Counted from the stretch's first letter, positions 1 to 6,060 are shown. The stretch: 7,743 nt of DNA from Actinomycetota bacterium (GCA_016870695.1 VGAV01000104.1:1-7743), one strand, 5' to 3'. Program-made: numbers and translations. The notes: generated by a model from the letters alone, not told the origin.

Positions 1-330
1 GTGCGCGAGGCGCTGCGGATGCGCCCCGACCGGCTCGTCGTCGGCGAGTGCCGCGGCCCCGAGATCCGCGACCTGCTGATGGCGCTGAACACCGGGCACG
101 ACGGCGGTGCGGGGACGCTGCACGCCAGCGGTTTGGGGGAGGTGCCGGCGCGGCTCGAGGCGCTGGGAGCCCTGGCCGGAATGGATGCCACCACCACCGC
201 GCGTCAGGTGGCGAGCGCGATCACCTGGGTCATCCACGTCGAACGCGGACCGCGCGGACGCCGGATCGCAGGTGTCGGACGCCCCGTCGTCCGGGACGGG
301 CGGCTGGAGATCGCGGGGGAGTCGTGGTGA
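1..330 (+). CDS. tadA: TadA/CpaF-family pilus assembly ATPase, C-terminal fragment
   Basis: This is the last 109 residues of a cytoplasmic secretion ATPase (GspE/VirB11 superfamily) that powers assembly of Flp/Tad pili. The fragment begins in the conserved core, so its GTG at position 1 is an internal valine codon and the gene continues off the left edge. Visible motifs are the Walker B segment RPDRLVVGE (residues 8-16, acidic E16), followed by the histidine-box region NTGHDGGAGTLHA (residues 30-42, with H33 and H41). The rest is the C-terminal domain, ending in a short basic and beta-rich tail. The stop at 328-330 overlaps the GTG start of the platform-protein gene by 4 nt (GTGA), so the two are probably translationally coupled. 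The Walker A half lies outside the window. Family assignment is firm. The exact subtype (actinobacterial helicase/secretion-neighbourhood ATPase, TIGR03819-like) is inferred from the neighbours. Confidence 0.93.
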   Translation: MREALRMRPDRLVVGECRGPEIRDLLMALNTGHDGGAGTLHASGLGEVPARLEALGALAGMDATTTARQVASAITWVIHVERGPRGRRIAGVGRPVVRDGRLEIAGESW

Positions 331-1289
331 GCTCGCGCCGGCACGACCGGATCGACGCCGCCGTCCTGGAGACGACGTTGCGGCTGGCGGTCGTGCTGTC
401 GGCCGGGGTGACCCCGGTCCGGGCCTGGGCGCTCGTCGCCGAACGGTCCGACCTCTCCGGCGAGGTCGCGCCGGTCCTCCGCGGGGCCGCCGACGCGCTC
501 CACGCCGGCGAGGACGCGTCCGCGGTCCTCCGTCGCGGGGGAGAGGAGTGGCACGCCCTTGCGGCGGTGTGGCAGGTGGCGGCGACCGTCGGTGCGCCGC
601 TGGCGGAGACGCTGCGCGACACCGTCGGGGCGCTGCGGGATGCCGCCGAGGTGCGCGACGACGTCCAGGTCGCGCTCGCCGAGCCGCGGTCGACGGCGCG
701 TCTCCTCGGCTGGCTCCCCGTCCTCGGGGTCCCGCTGGGAGGCGCGCTCGGCGTCGACGTGTGGGGTGTGCTCACCGGCGGGACAGCCGGCACCGTCTGC
801 CTGGTCGGAGGCGTCGGCCTCGTCGTCGGGTCGCGTCTCTGGGCGCGGACGCTCGAGCGCCGCGCCCGCCCCGGGACCGAGGTGCCGGGACTGCGTGCGG
901 AGCTGTTCGTCGTCGCCCTGGCCGGCGGGGTGTCGGTGGATGCCGCGCGCGCGCTCGTCGAGCGGGCTCTCCCGTCCCGGCACGCTGTCCGGTCGTCGCG
1001 GAGACGACGGGAGGAGCCCGGCGGGGCGGGGGATGCCGAGCGGGACCGGCGAGAGGTCGACGAGGCGCTCGCGCTGTCGGAAAGCGCCGGCGCGCCCGCC
1101 CGCGAGCTGCTGCGCGGCACCGCCTGGCTGCAGCGTCAGCGCGCCCGGTCGGCGGGGCGGACCGCAGCGGCGGAGCTCGCGACGCGGCTCCTCGTCCCGC
1201 TCGGTGTGTGCACCCTGCCGGCGTTCCTCCTGCTGGCGGTCGTGCCCATGATCCTCGCCGTCGTCCGATCGGAGGTACTCCCCTTCTGA
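327..1289 (+). CDS. TadB/TadC-like membrane platform protein with two T2SSF-type halves
   Basis: This 320-residue protein resembles the GspF/T2SSF inner-membrane platform proteins that sit above the TadA ATPase. The first half has the family pattern LAVVLSAGVTPVRAW (residues 20-34), then VGAPLAETLRDTV (88-100), followed by membrane segments near 126-143 and 151-169. The second half repeats the pattern: LRAELFVVALAGGVSVDAA (189-207), SAGAPARELL (253-262), and a C-terminal hydrophobic segment with LPAFLLLAVVPMIL (297-310). A charged linker, rich in Arg and Glu, spans about 222-244. Tad systems normally use two separate genes, tadB and tadC, with one such domain each, so this looks like a single gene covering both cores. 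GTG 327 is chosen because it gives a 4-nt GTGA overlap with tadA; GTG 324 is the adjacent alternative. Its place between the ATPase and pilin genes supports the role. Confidence 0.85.
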   Translation: MSSRRHDRIDAAVLETTLRLAVVLSAGVTPVRAWALVAERSDLSGEVAPVLRGAADALHAGEDASAVLRRGGEEWHALAAVWQVAATVGAPLAETLRDTVGALRDAAEVRDDVQVALAEPRSTARLLGWLPVLGVPLGGALGVDVWGVLTGGTAGTVCLVGGVGLVVGSRLWARTLERRARPGTEVPGLRAELFVVALAGGVSVDAARALVERALPSRHAVRSSRRRREEPGGAGDAERDRREVDEALALSESAGAPARELLRGTAWLQRQRARSAGRTAAAELATRLLVPLGVCTLPAFLLLAVVPMILAVVRSEVLPF

Positions 1290-1361
1290 TCCCCCGCCGC
1301 ATCCGTCGTCGAACGCCCATCCCCGTCCACCGCGAGAACCGCACATCCCTGAAAGAAGAAG

Positions 1362-1366
1362 AGGAG
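1362..1366 (+). promoter_or_regulatory. strong Shine-Dalgarno of the pilin gene
   Basis: AGGAG lies 5 nt before the ATG at 1372, within a purine-only run (1351-1366) that stands out in this GC-rich region. It is the best ribosome binding site in the window. It fixes the pilin start and suggests much higher translation of this gene than of the GTGA-coupled genes around it, as expected for a major pilus subunit. The 82-nt gap 1290-1371 otherwise shows no clear promoter or terminator. Confidence 0.75.
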
Positions 1367-1371
1367 ACCTC

Positions 1372-1635
1372 ATGTCCGTCCGCCGCCTCGTCCCCGTCCG
1401 TCGTGCCGCAGCTTCTCGGCCCCCGGCCGCCTTGCCCGAGTCCGCCCTGCCGCCGCTCACGGCGTCCCACGCCCGAGCGACTTTCCTCGACGAACGCGGG
1501 GCCGCCACCGCCGAGTACGCGATCGCGACCATGGCGGCCGTCGCCTTCGCCGGTCTGCTCGTCCTCATCATGCGGTCCGACGAGGTGCGCGGCATCCTCA
1601 CCGACCTCGTCCGCCGCGCGCTGACGGTCCAGTGA
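1372..1635 (+). CDS. Flp-like prepilin, DUF4244 family
   Basis: This 87-residue protein resembles the small DUF4244 proteins found in actinobacterial tad loci (Rv3656c type) and is probably the pilus subunit. Residues 39-51 read LDERGAATAEYAI. This matches the Flp prepilin processing rule of a Gly followed by a mature N-terminus with Glu at +5 and Tyr at +6. Cleavage after G43 would leave a 44-residue mature pilin beginning AATAEY, with a hydrophobic helix (about 49-67) and a short amphipathic tail, EVRGILTDLVRRAL. The predicted leader is 43 residues, Arg/Pro/Ala-rich and long for a class III signal. The start is nevertheless well supported by the strong AGGAG site, and there is no ATG or GTG between it and the cleavage site in frame. 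The stop overlaps the next GTG by 4 nt. Processing would need a TadV/CpaA-type prepilin peptidase, which is not encoded here. Confidence 0.88.
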   Translation: MSVRRLVPVRRAAASRPPAALPESALPPLTASHARATFLDERGAATAEYAIATMAAVAFAGLLVLIMRSDEVRGILTDLVRRALTVQ

Positions 1636-2015
1636 GGCGCCGCAGCCGTCCAGGGGTGCCTCGCCGCCGCCGCCCCGGGGCGCTGCCGGAGCACGGAATG
1701 CTCGACGAGCGCGGAGCGGCGGCCGCCGAGTTCGCGGTCGCCGTGCCCGCCGTGCTCGTCGTCCTCGCCCTGGGGATCGGTGTGCTGAGCGCCGGGGCGA
1801 CCGCGGTCCGACTGCAGCACGCGACCGCGGATGCCGCCCGACTCCTCGGACGCGGCGACGACGCGTCCCATGCGATCGACGTGGTGGCGCGCGCCGGTGC
1901 CGCGGCTCAGATCGCCCGCACCGACGGCATGGTGTGCGTGTCGGCCGCGGTGGCGGTCCCGTTCGGGCTGCCTGATCTCACGGCGCGGTCGTGCGCCCTG
2001 GACGGTGGGCGATGA
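1632..2015 (+). CDS. TadE-like pseudopilin
   Basis: This 127-residue protein belongs to the TadE-like minor pseudopilin type. After a basic, Arg/Pro-rich leader comes LDERGAAAAEFAVAVPAVLVV (from residue 24). That is a Gly (G28), then Glu at +5, then a membrane helix (about 34-57), nearly identical in layout to the pilin gene just upstream. The stretch that follows (RLQHATADAARLLGRGDD, about 60-77) is the usual TadE-like 'ATADAAR' region. The extracytoplasmic C-terminus carries two cysteines (C102 and C121) that could form a disulfide. GTG 1632 is chosen for its GTGA overlap with the pilin stop, but it has little Shine-Dalgarno sequence. An in-frame ATG at 1698, preceded by CACGGA, would give a six-residue leader MLDERG, so the real start is open. 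It is probably a minor subunit or assembly factor of the pilus. Confidence 0.82.
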   Translation: MRRRSRPGVPRRRRPGALPEHGMLDERGAAAAEFAVAVPAVLVVLALGIGVLSAGATAVRLQHATADAARLLGRGDDASHAIDVVARAGAAAQIARTDGMVCVSAAVAVPFGLPDLTARSCALDGGR

Positions 2016-2115
2016 GGACCCGCGACCGACGCGGCTCCCAGCCGGTCCGCCCGTTCGTCGGCTGCCTTCGTCGACGGCGGTGCGCCGGGCCGGACCCGCG
2101 GCACGGGGACCGCTG

Positions 2116-2436
2116 ATGGCGGGCACCGCGGCGACGGTCGGCGTCACGGCCGCCCTGGCGGTCCTCGCCGTCGGAACGTGCGCCGTGGCCGGTGCGGCGC
2201 TCCACGCGCAGCGGCTCGCCGGGACCGCGGACGCGGCCGCGCTCGCCGCCGCCGACACGGTCAGCGGTGCCGTCCCCGGCGACCCCTGCACGGCGGCGGA
2301 GCGGGTCGCCGCGGCCGGCGGCGCGCGGCTCGATGCGTGCGAGCTCGACGGGCTGGTCGCGACTGTGACGGTCGGATCGGCGTACGGTGGGATTCCGCTC
2401 GATGCGCGCGCTCGGGCCGGCCCGCCCCGCCGGTGA
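2116..2436 (+). CDS. short second TadE-like protein (helicase/secretion-neighbourhood type)
   Basis: A 106-residue protein resembling the Rv3654c/TIGR03816 TadE-like family that closes actinobacterial tad loci. It has one hydrophobic helix (about 4-29), then AQRLAGTADAAALAAADTVSG (31-51), the family hallmark 'ADAAALAAAD' pattern. The C-terminal part has two cysteines (C58 and C75) and the segment CELDGLVATVTV. The function is unknown beyond association with the pilus. The start is uncertain. ATG 2116 has a GGGGA 6 nt upstream and shares its A with the stop of a 34-codon reading frame that begins with an ATGA overlap on the TadE stop (2012). An in-frame GTG at 2080 would add RRAGPAARGPL, restoring the basic RG[S/P] N-terminus I expect for this family, but it has no clear ribosome binding site. 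No frame carries the protein straight from the TadE stop, so a leader frameshift is possible. Confidence 0.72.
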   Translation: MAGTAATVGVTAALAVLAVGTCAVAGAALHAQRLAGTADAAALAAADTVSGAVPGDPCTAAERVAAAGGARLDACELDGLVATVTVGSAYGGIPLDARARAGPPRR

Positions 2437-2451
2437 CCCCCGCGACCCGGA

Positions 2452-2478
2452 TTCCGGACAGGAATGCGTGTGTATGGT
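2452..2478 (+). promoter_or_regulatory. candidate topA promoter
   Basis: The 64-nt gap between the tad locus and topA contains TATGGT (2473-2478), which fits the actinobacterial -10 pattern TANNNT and lies 22 nt before the GTG start. A weak -35-like TTCCGG (2452-2457) sits 15 nt upstream of it. This would give topA a short leader containing its Shine-Dalgarno and allow it to be expressed separately from the pilus genes. The evidence is only motif resemblance and position. Confidence 0.35.
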
Positions 2479-2490
2479 GTGCATCGAAGA

Positions 2491-2495
2491 AAGGA
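2491..2495 (+). promoter_or_regulatory. Shine-Dalgarno deciding the topA start
   Basis: AAGGA ends 5 nt before GTG 2501. It favours this GTG over the in-frame ATG at 2474, which would add nine residues (MVCIEERTP) not seen in TopA proteins and would overlap the candidate -10 motif. Confidence 0.65.
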
Positions 2496-2500
2496 CCCCA

Positions 2501-5215
2501 GTGGCAAACGGCAAGAAGCTCGTCATCGTCGAGTCCCCGACGAAGATGAAGTCGATCCAGGGATACCTCGGAGACGATTACGAGGTGCTCAGCTCGGTCG
2601 GGCACATCCGCGATCTCGCGTCCAAGAAGGAGATCCCGGCCGACAAGAAGGACGCCTACGGCAAGTACTCCATCGACGTCGAGAACGACTTCGATCCCTA
2701 CTACGTCGTCAACGACCGCAAGACGAAGACGGTCGCCGAGCTCAAGCGCGCCCTGAAGTCCGCCGACGAGGTCCTGCTCGCCACTGATGGCGACCGCGAG
2801 GGCGAGGCCATCGCGTGGCACCTGCTCGAGGTGCTGAAGCCCAAGGTTCCCGTGCGCCGCATGGTGTTCCACGAGATCACCAAGGACGCCATCCGCGACG
2901 CCGCCGAGCACACCCGCGACCTCGACGAGTCCCTCGTCGACGCGCAGGAGACCCGGCGCGTCCTCGACCGCCTGTACGGCTGGGACGTCTCCCCTGTCCT
3001 GTGGCGCAAGGTCGGCTCCGGCCGCGAGGGCACCGCCCTCAGCGCCGGCCGCGTGCAGTCCGCCGCCACCCGCATGGTGGTCGAGCGCGAGCGCGAGCGC
3101 ATGGCGTTCGTCTCCGCGTCCTACTGGGACGTCGAGGCCGTGGCATCCAAGGACGGGTCCTCCTTCACCACCCGTCTCGCCCGTCTCGACGGGGCCCCCA
3201 TCGCCCGCGGCGGCGACTACGACGACAACGGAAAGCTGAAGAAGGCGGTCGTCGTCCTCGACGAGGCGCAGGCCCGCGAGCTGGCCCAGCAGATCGTCGA
3301 CGCCGCGCGCGCCAGCGTCGCCAAGGTCGAGGCCAAGCCCGGCACGCGCAGCCCCCGGGCGCCGTTCACGACCTCGACGATGCAGCAGGAGGCCGGCCGC
3401 AAGCTCTCGATGAGCGCCAAGCACGCCATGGGCGTCGCGCAGCGTCTGTATGAGAAGGGCTACATCACTTATATGCGTACGGACTCGGTCGCCCTGTCGG
3501 GCCAGGCCGTGCGCGCCGCCCGTGAGCAGGCCGTCGCCCTCTACGGCGACAAGGCCGTGCCCGCCAACCCGCGCGTCTACAAGGGCAAGTCCAAGAACGC
3601 GCAGGAGGCGCACGAGGCGATCCGCCCCTCCGGCGAGACCTTCCGAACGCCCGCGTCGGTCGCGTCCTCGCTCGACCGCGACGAGCAGAAGCTGTACGAC
3701 CTCATCTGGAAGCGCACCGTCGCCAGCCAGATGGCGGATGCCAAGTACGAGACGACCACCGTCACCCTCACGGTCCCGGCGGGTGAGCGGGTCGCCGAGT
3801 TCACGGCATCCGGCACCGTCTACACCTTCAAGGGCTTCCTCGAGGCGTACGAGGAGGGCAACGACGAGAAGCGCAACGGTCGCGACGACGATGCGGACCA
3901 GTCGCTGCCCGCGCTCGCCGCCGGTGACGAGCTGGCCGTCGGGGACGTCGAGCCCAAGGGCCACAGCACCTCGCCGAAGCCCCGCTACACCGAGGCGAGC
4001 CTCGTCAAGGCGCTCGAGGAGAAGGGGATCGGCCGGCCCTCGACGTTCGCGAGCATCATCGACGTCATCCTTGACCGCGGCTACGTCACCAAGCGCGGCC
4101 AGGCCCTCGTTCCCAGCTGGCTCGCGTTCAGCGTCGTGCGTCTGCTTGAGGAGCACTTCGCCGACCTGGTCGACTACGACTTCACCGCGGCGCTCGAGGA
4201 CGACCTCGACGCCATCGCGCGCGGAGAGCAGCGTCGCACGGAGTGGCTCAAGTCCTTCTACTTCGGCTCGGAGCAGCAGGTCGGGCTCCGGCACATCGTC
4301 GACAACCTCGGCGAGATCGACGCCCGCGAGCTGAACTCCACCCGCATCACGGACACCGCGACCCTCCGCTTCGGCAAGTACGGCCCGTACCTCGAGATCA
4401 CCGAGCCCGGCGCCGACCCCGAGGCCAAGCCCCGCATCGTCAACATCCCGGAGGACCTCGCACCCGACGAGCTCACCCCCGAGAAGGCGCAGGAGCTCAT
4501 CGAGGCACCCGTGGCCGGCGACCGCGTGCTCGGCGAGAACCCCGAGAACGGCAAGCTCGTCGTCGTCAAGGACGGCCGGTTCGGTCCCTACGTGCAGGAG
4601 GTCGATGCCGAGGACCCCGAGAACGTCGACGAGGCCACCGGAGAGGTCGTCGAGACGCCGAAGAAGCGGACCGCCAAGAAGGAGGCGGCCCCCAAGCCGC
4701 GCACCGCGTCGCTCTTCCGCTCGATGTCGGTCGACACGATCGAGCTCGACACGGCTCTGCAGCTGCTCTCGCTCCCGCGGGTCGTCGGCGCCGACCCCGA
4801 GACCGGAGCCGAGATCACCGCGCAGAACGGCCGCTTCGGCCCCTACCTCAAGAAGGGCACCGACTCGCGGTCGCTCGACGCGGAGCAGCAGATCTTCGAC
4901 ATCACGCTCGAGGAGGCGCTGGCCAAGTACGCCGAGCCCAAGTACGGCGCGCGCCGCGCATCGAGCGCCCTCAAGGAGTTCGACGCCGACCCCGTGAGCG
5001 GCAAGCCGCTGAAGCTCAAGGACGGTCGCTTCGGTCCGTACGTCACCGACGGTGAGACCAACGCCACGGTCCCGCGCGGCGAGAACGCGATGGAGATCAC
5101 CTTCGAGCGCGCCGTCGAGCTCATCGCCGACAAGCGCGCCAAGGGACCCGCGCCGAAGAAGACCACCGCCCGCAAGACGACGACCACGCGCAAGGCGCCG
5201 GCGAAGAAGTCGTGA
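2501..5215 (+). CDS. topA: DNA topoisomerase I (type IA), omega protein
   Basis: TopA relaxes negatively supercoiled DNA by cutting and passing one strand. The 904-residue protein starts MANGKKLVIVESPTK, with the Toprim glutamate E11, followed by the acidic motif ATDGDREGE (D96, D98, E100) that binds Mg2+. The core has SAGRVQS (181-187), AHEAIRPS (H371, R375), RYTEASLVKALEEKG (from 495), and the catalytic tyrosine Y324 in ITYMRTDS. The C-terminus has no zinc-finger cysteines. Instead it carries four Topo_C-type repeats with FGKYGPY (624-630) and RFGPY (693-697, 778-782, 843-847), a basic linker from about 721, and a final lysine-rich tail (about 878-904: KRAKGPAPKK, then ARKTTTTRKAPAKKS). This layout and the length are typical of actinobacterial TopA. 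Its stop overlaps the tmk GTG by 4 nt, so the two genes are probably co-transcribed and translationally coupled. Confidence 0.98.
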   Translation: MANGKKLVIVESPTKMKSIQGYLGDDYEVLSSVGHIRDLASKKEIPADKKDAYGKYSIDVENDFDPYYVVNDRKTKTVAELKRALKSADEVLLATDGDREGEAIAWHLLEVLKPKVPVRRMVFHEITKDAIRDAAEHTRDLDESLVDAQETRRVLDRLYGWDVSPVLWRKVGSGREGTALSAGRVQSAATRMVVERERERMAFVSASYWDVEAVASKDGSSFTTRLARLDGAPIARGGDYDDNGKLKKAVVVLDEAQARELAQQIVDAARASVAKVEAKPGTRSPRAPFTTSTMQQEAGRKLSMSAKHAMGVAQRLYEKGYITYMRTDSVALSGQAVRAAREQAVALYGDKAVPANPRVYKGKSKNAQEAHEAIRPSGETFRTPASVASSLDRDEQKLYDLIWKRTVASQMADAKYETTTVTLTVPAGERVAEFTASGTVYTFKGFLEAYEEGNDEKRNGRDDDADQSLPALAAGDELAVGDVEPKGHSTSPKPRYTEASLVKALEEKGIGRPSTFASIIDVILDRGYVTKRGQALVPSWLAFSVVRLLEEHFADLVDYDFTAALEDDLDAIARGEQRRTEWLKSFYFGSEQQVGLRHIVDNLGEIDARELNSTRITDTATLRFGKYGPYLEITEPGADPEAKPRIVNIPEDLAPDELTPEKAQELIEAPVAGDRVLGENPENGKLVVVKDGRFGPYVQEVDAEDPENVDEATGEVVETPKKRTAKKEAAPKPRTASLFRSMSVDTIELDTALQLLSLPRVVGADPETGAEITAQNGRFGPYLKKGTDSRSLDAEQQIFDITLEEALAKYAEPKYGARRASSALKEFDADPVSGKPLKLKDGRFGPYVTDGETNATVPRGENAMEITFERAVELIADKRAKGPAPKKTTARKTTTTRKAPAKKS

Positions 5216-5886
5216 CCGGCGAGCCGACCCGGCCTCCGCGCGCCCCCGGCGGTGCGGCGGCCGGGGGTCCGGGCCTGTTCGTCACCTTCGAGGGCGGCGA
5301 CGGTGCGGGGAAGACCACCCAGGCCGCTCGGCTCGAGCAGTGGCTGCGGGAACAGGGCCGCGAGGTCGTCCGCACCCGCGAACCCGGCGGCACCGAGGTC
5401 GGCGTGCTCGTGCGCGACATCGTGCTCCACCACCGCGGGCACGTCGCCCCGCGCGCGGAGGCGCTGCTCTACGCCGCAGACCGCGCGCACCACGTCGAGA
5501 CGGTCGTCCGTCCCGCCATCGCCCGCGGCGACGTCGTCATCCAGGACCGCTACCTCGACTCCTCCGTCGCGTACCAGGGCGCCGGGCGCGTGCTCGACGC
5601 CGACGACGTCCGCTCCCTCTCGCTCTGGGCCACGGGCGGGCTCCTTCCCGACGTCACCGTGCTCCTGGATCTCGACCCCGCCGTCGCCCGCGCCCGCCTC
5701 GACGCCGACGACAAGCCGTTCGACCGGCTCGAGGCCGAGAAGGCGGAGTTCCACGAGCGCGTCCGCGCGGGCTTCCTCGCGCTGGCCGCGTCCGAGCCGG
5801 ATCGGTTCCTCGTCCTGGATGCCGCCCTCCCGGCGGACCAGCTCGCCGGACGCATCCGCGAGGTCGTGGCATCCCGCCTCGCGTGA
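5212..5886 (+). CDS. tmk: thymidylate kinase (dTMP kinase)
   Basis: Tmk phosphorylates dTMP to dTDP with ATP, an essential step of dTTP synthesis. The 224-residue protein has the P-loop FEGGDGAGKTTQ (26-37; K34), the TREPGGT motif (55-61) and DRYLDSSVAYQGAGR (112-126), containing the DRY signature and TMP-binding residues. A lid segment around 160-176 (RARLDADDKPFDRLEAE) follows. Length and motif order match bacterial Tmk, apart from a 20-residue Gly/Pro/Ala-rich N-terminal extension before GLFVTFEGG. The start must be GTG 5212 because no other ATG or GTG occurs in frame before the P-loop; it makes a 4-nt overlap with topA. The last seven codons belong to a 57-bp repeat unit that continues past the stop. 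topA-tmk-holB is, as I recall, a common actinobacterial order linking DNA topology, dTTP supply and the clamp loader. Confidence 0.97.
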   Translation: MTGEPTRPPRAPGGAAAGGPGLFVTFEGGDGAGKTTQAARLEQWLREQGREVVRTREPGGTEVGVLVRDIVLHHRGHVAPRAEALLYAADRAHHVETVVRPAIARGDVVIQDRYLDSSVAYQGAGRVLDADDVRSLSLWATGGLLPDVTVLLDLDPAVARARLDADDKPFDRLEAEKAEFHERVRAGFLALAASEPDRFLVLDAALPADQLAGRIREVVASRLA

Positions 5887-5977
5887 CCCCTGCCGGACCG
5901 TCCGTGCGCCCCGACGCGGTCCCGGACGTCCCGCCTCGTACGACCCTCGCCGGACGTCCCTCGCCCCCCGGCGCGGT
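5864..5977 (+). repeat. two degenerate 57-bp tandem repeat units spanning the tmk stop
   Basis: Unit 1 is 5864-5920 and unit 2 is 5921-5977. Aligned without gaps, they match at 40 of 57 positions by my count. Shared blocks include CCCGCCTCG, GACCC, GCCGGAC and CGCGGT. Unit 1 includes the last seven codons and the stop of tmk, so the copy probably arose from the gene's 3' end. A shortened third copy may begin at 5978 (ACGTC, then CGTGACCC and GGCCGG). The palindrome GGACGTCC occurs at 5924-5931 and 5952-5959. On the minus strand the period shows as PRRGARDVRRGSYEAG against PRRGARTVRQGSREAG, though I do not think this is translated. Confidence 0.6.
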
Positions 5978-5999
5978 GACGCACGTCGCACGTGACCCG

Positions 6000-6013
6000 G
6001 CCGGTCGACCGGC
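6000..6013. promoter_or_regulatory. perfect 14-bp palindrome upstream of holB
   Basis: GCCGGTCGACCGGC reads the same on both strands. It lies about 48 nt upstream of the candidate holB -10 motif, in the only long non-coding spacer of the window. It may be a dimeric regulator site, or a GC-rich hairpin (5-bp stem, TCGA loop) ending the topA-tmk transcript. An alternative hairpin pairs CGGCCG at 5998-6003 with CGGCCG at 6013-6018. There is no T-run after it, so a classical intrinsic terminator is not supported. In sequence this GC-rich, a 14-bp palindrome carries only modest weight. Confidence 0.35.
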
Positions 6014-6060
6014 GGCCGTTCACTCAGCGGATCGCCAGCGGCCGTGTCGTCGCCCCCGCT

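Noticed and set aside
48..326. Extension of the platform-protein frame upstream of 324
   Set aside because: The region overlaps the conserved tadA core in another frame and translates to Arg-rich sequence unlike T2SSF proteins.
2417..2433. CCGGC...GCCGG hairpin at the end of the last tad gene as a terminator
   Set aside because: The stem is only 5 bp, lies inside the coding sequence and has no T-run. Such short GC hairpins are common by chance here.
2387..2500. Upstream extension of topA to an earlier start (2387 or 2474)
   Set aside because: The extra residues are not TopA-like and overlap the previous gene and the candidate promoter, while GTG 2501 has AAGGA at the right distance and gives the typical MANGKKLVIVESPTK start.
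204..2507. 767-codon open frame on the minus strand opposite the tad genes
   Set aside because: It lies antisense to five genes with recognisable motifs, has Arg/Gly/Pro-rich low-complexity translation and no domain. Long antisense frames are expected at this GC content.
2261..4294. 677-codon open frame on the minus strand opposite topA
   Set aside because: It is the reverse-frame shadow of the strongly conserved topA coding sequence. Its Leu/Val/Gly/Asp-rich translation mirrors the sense codons and shows no family motif.
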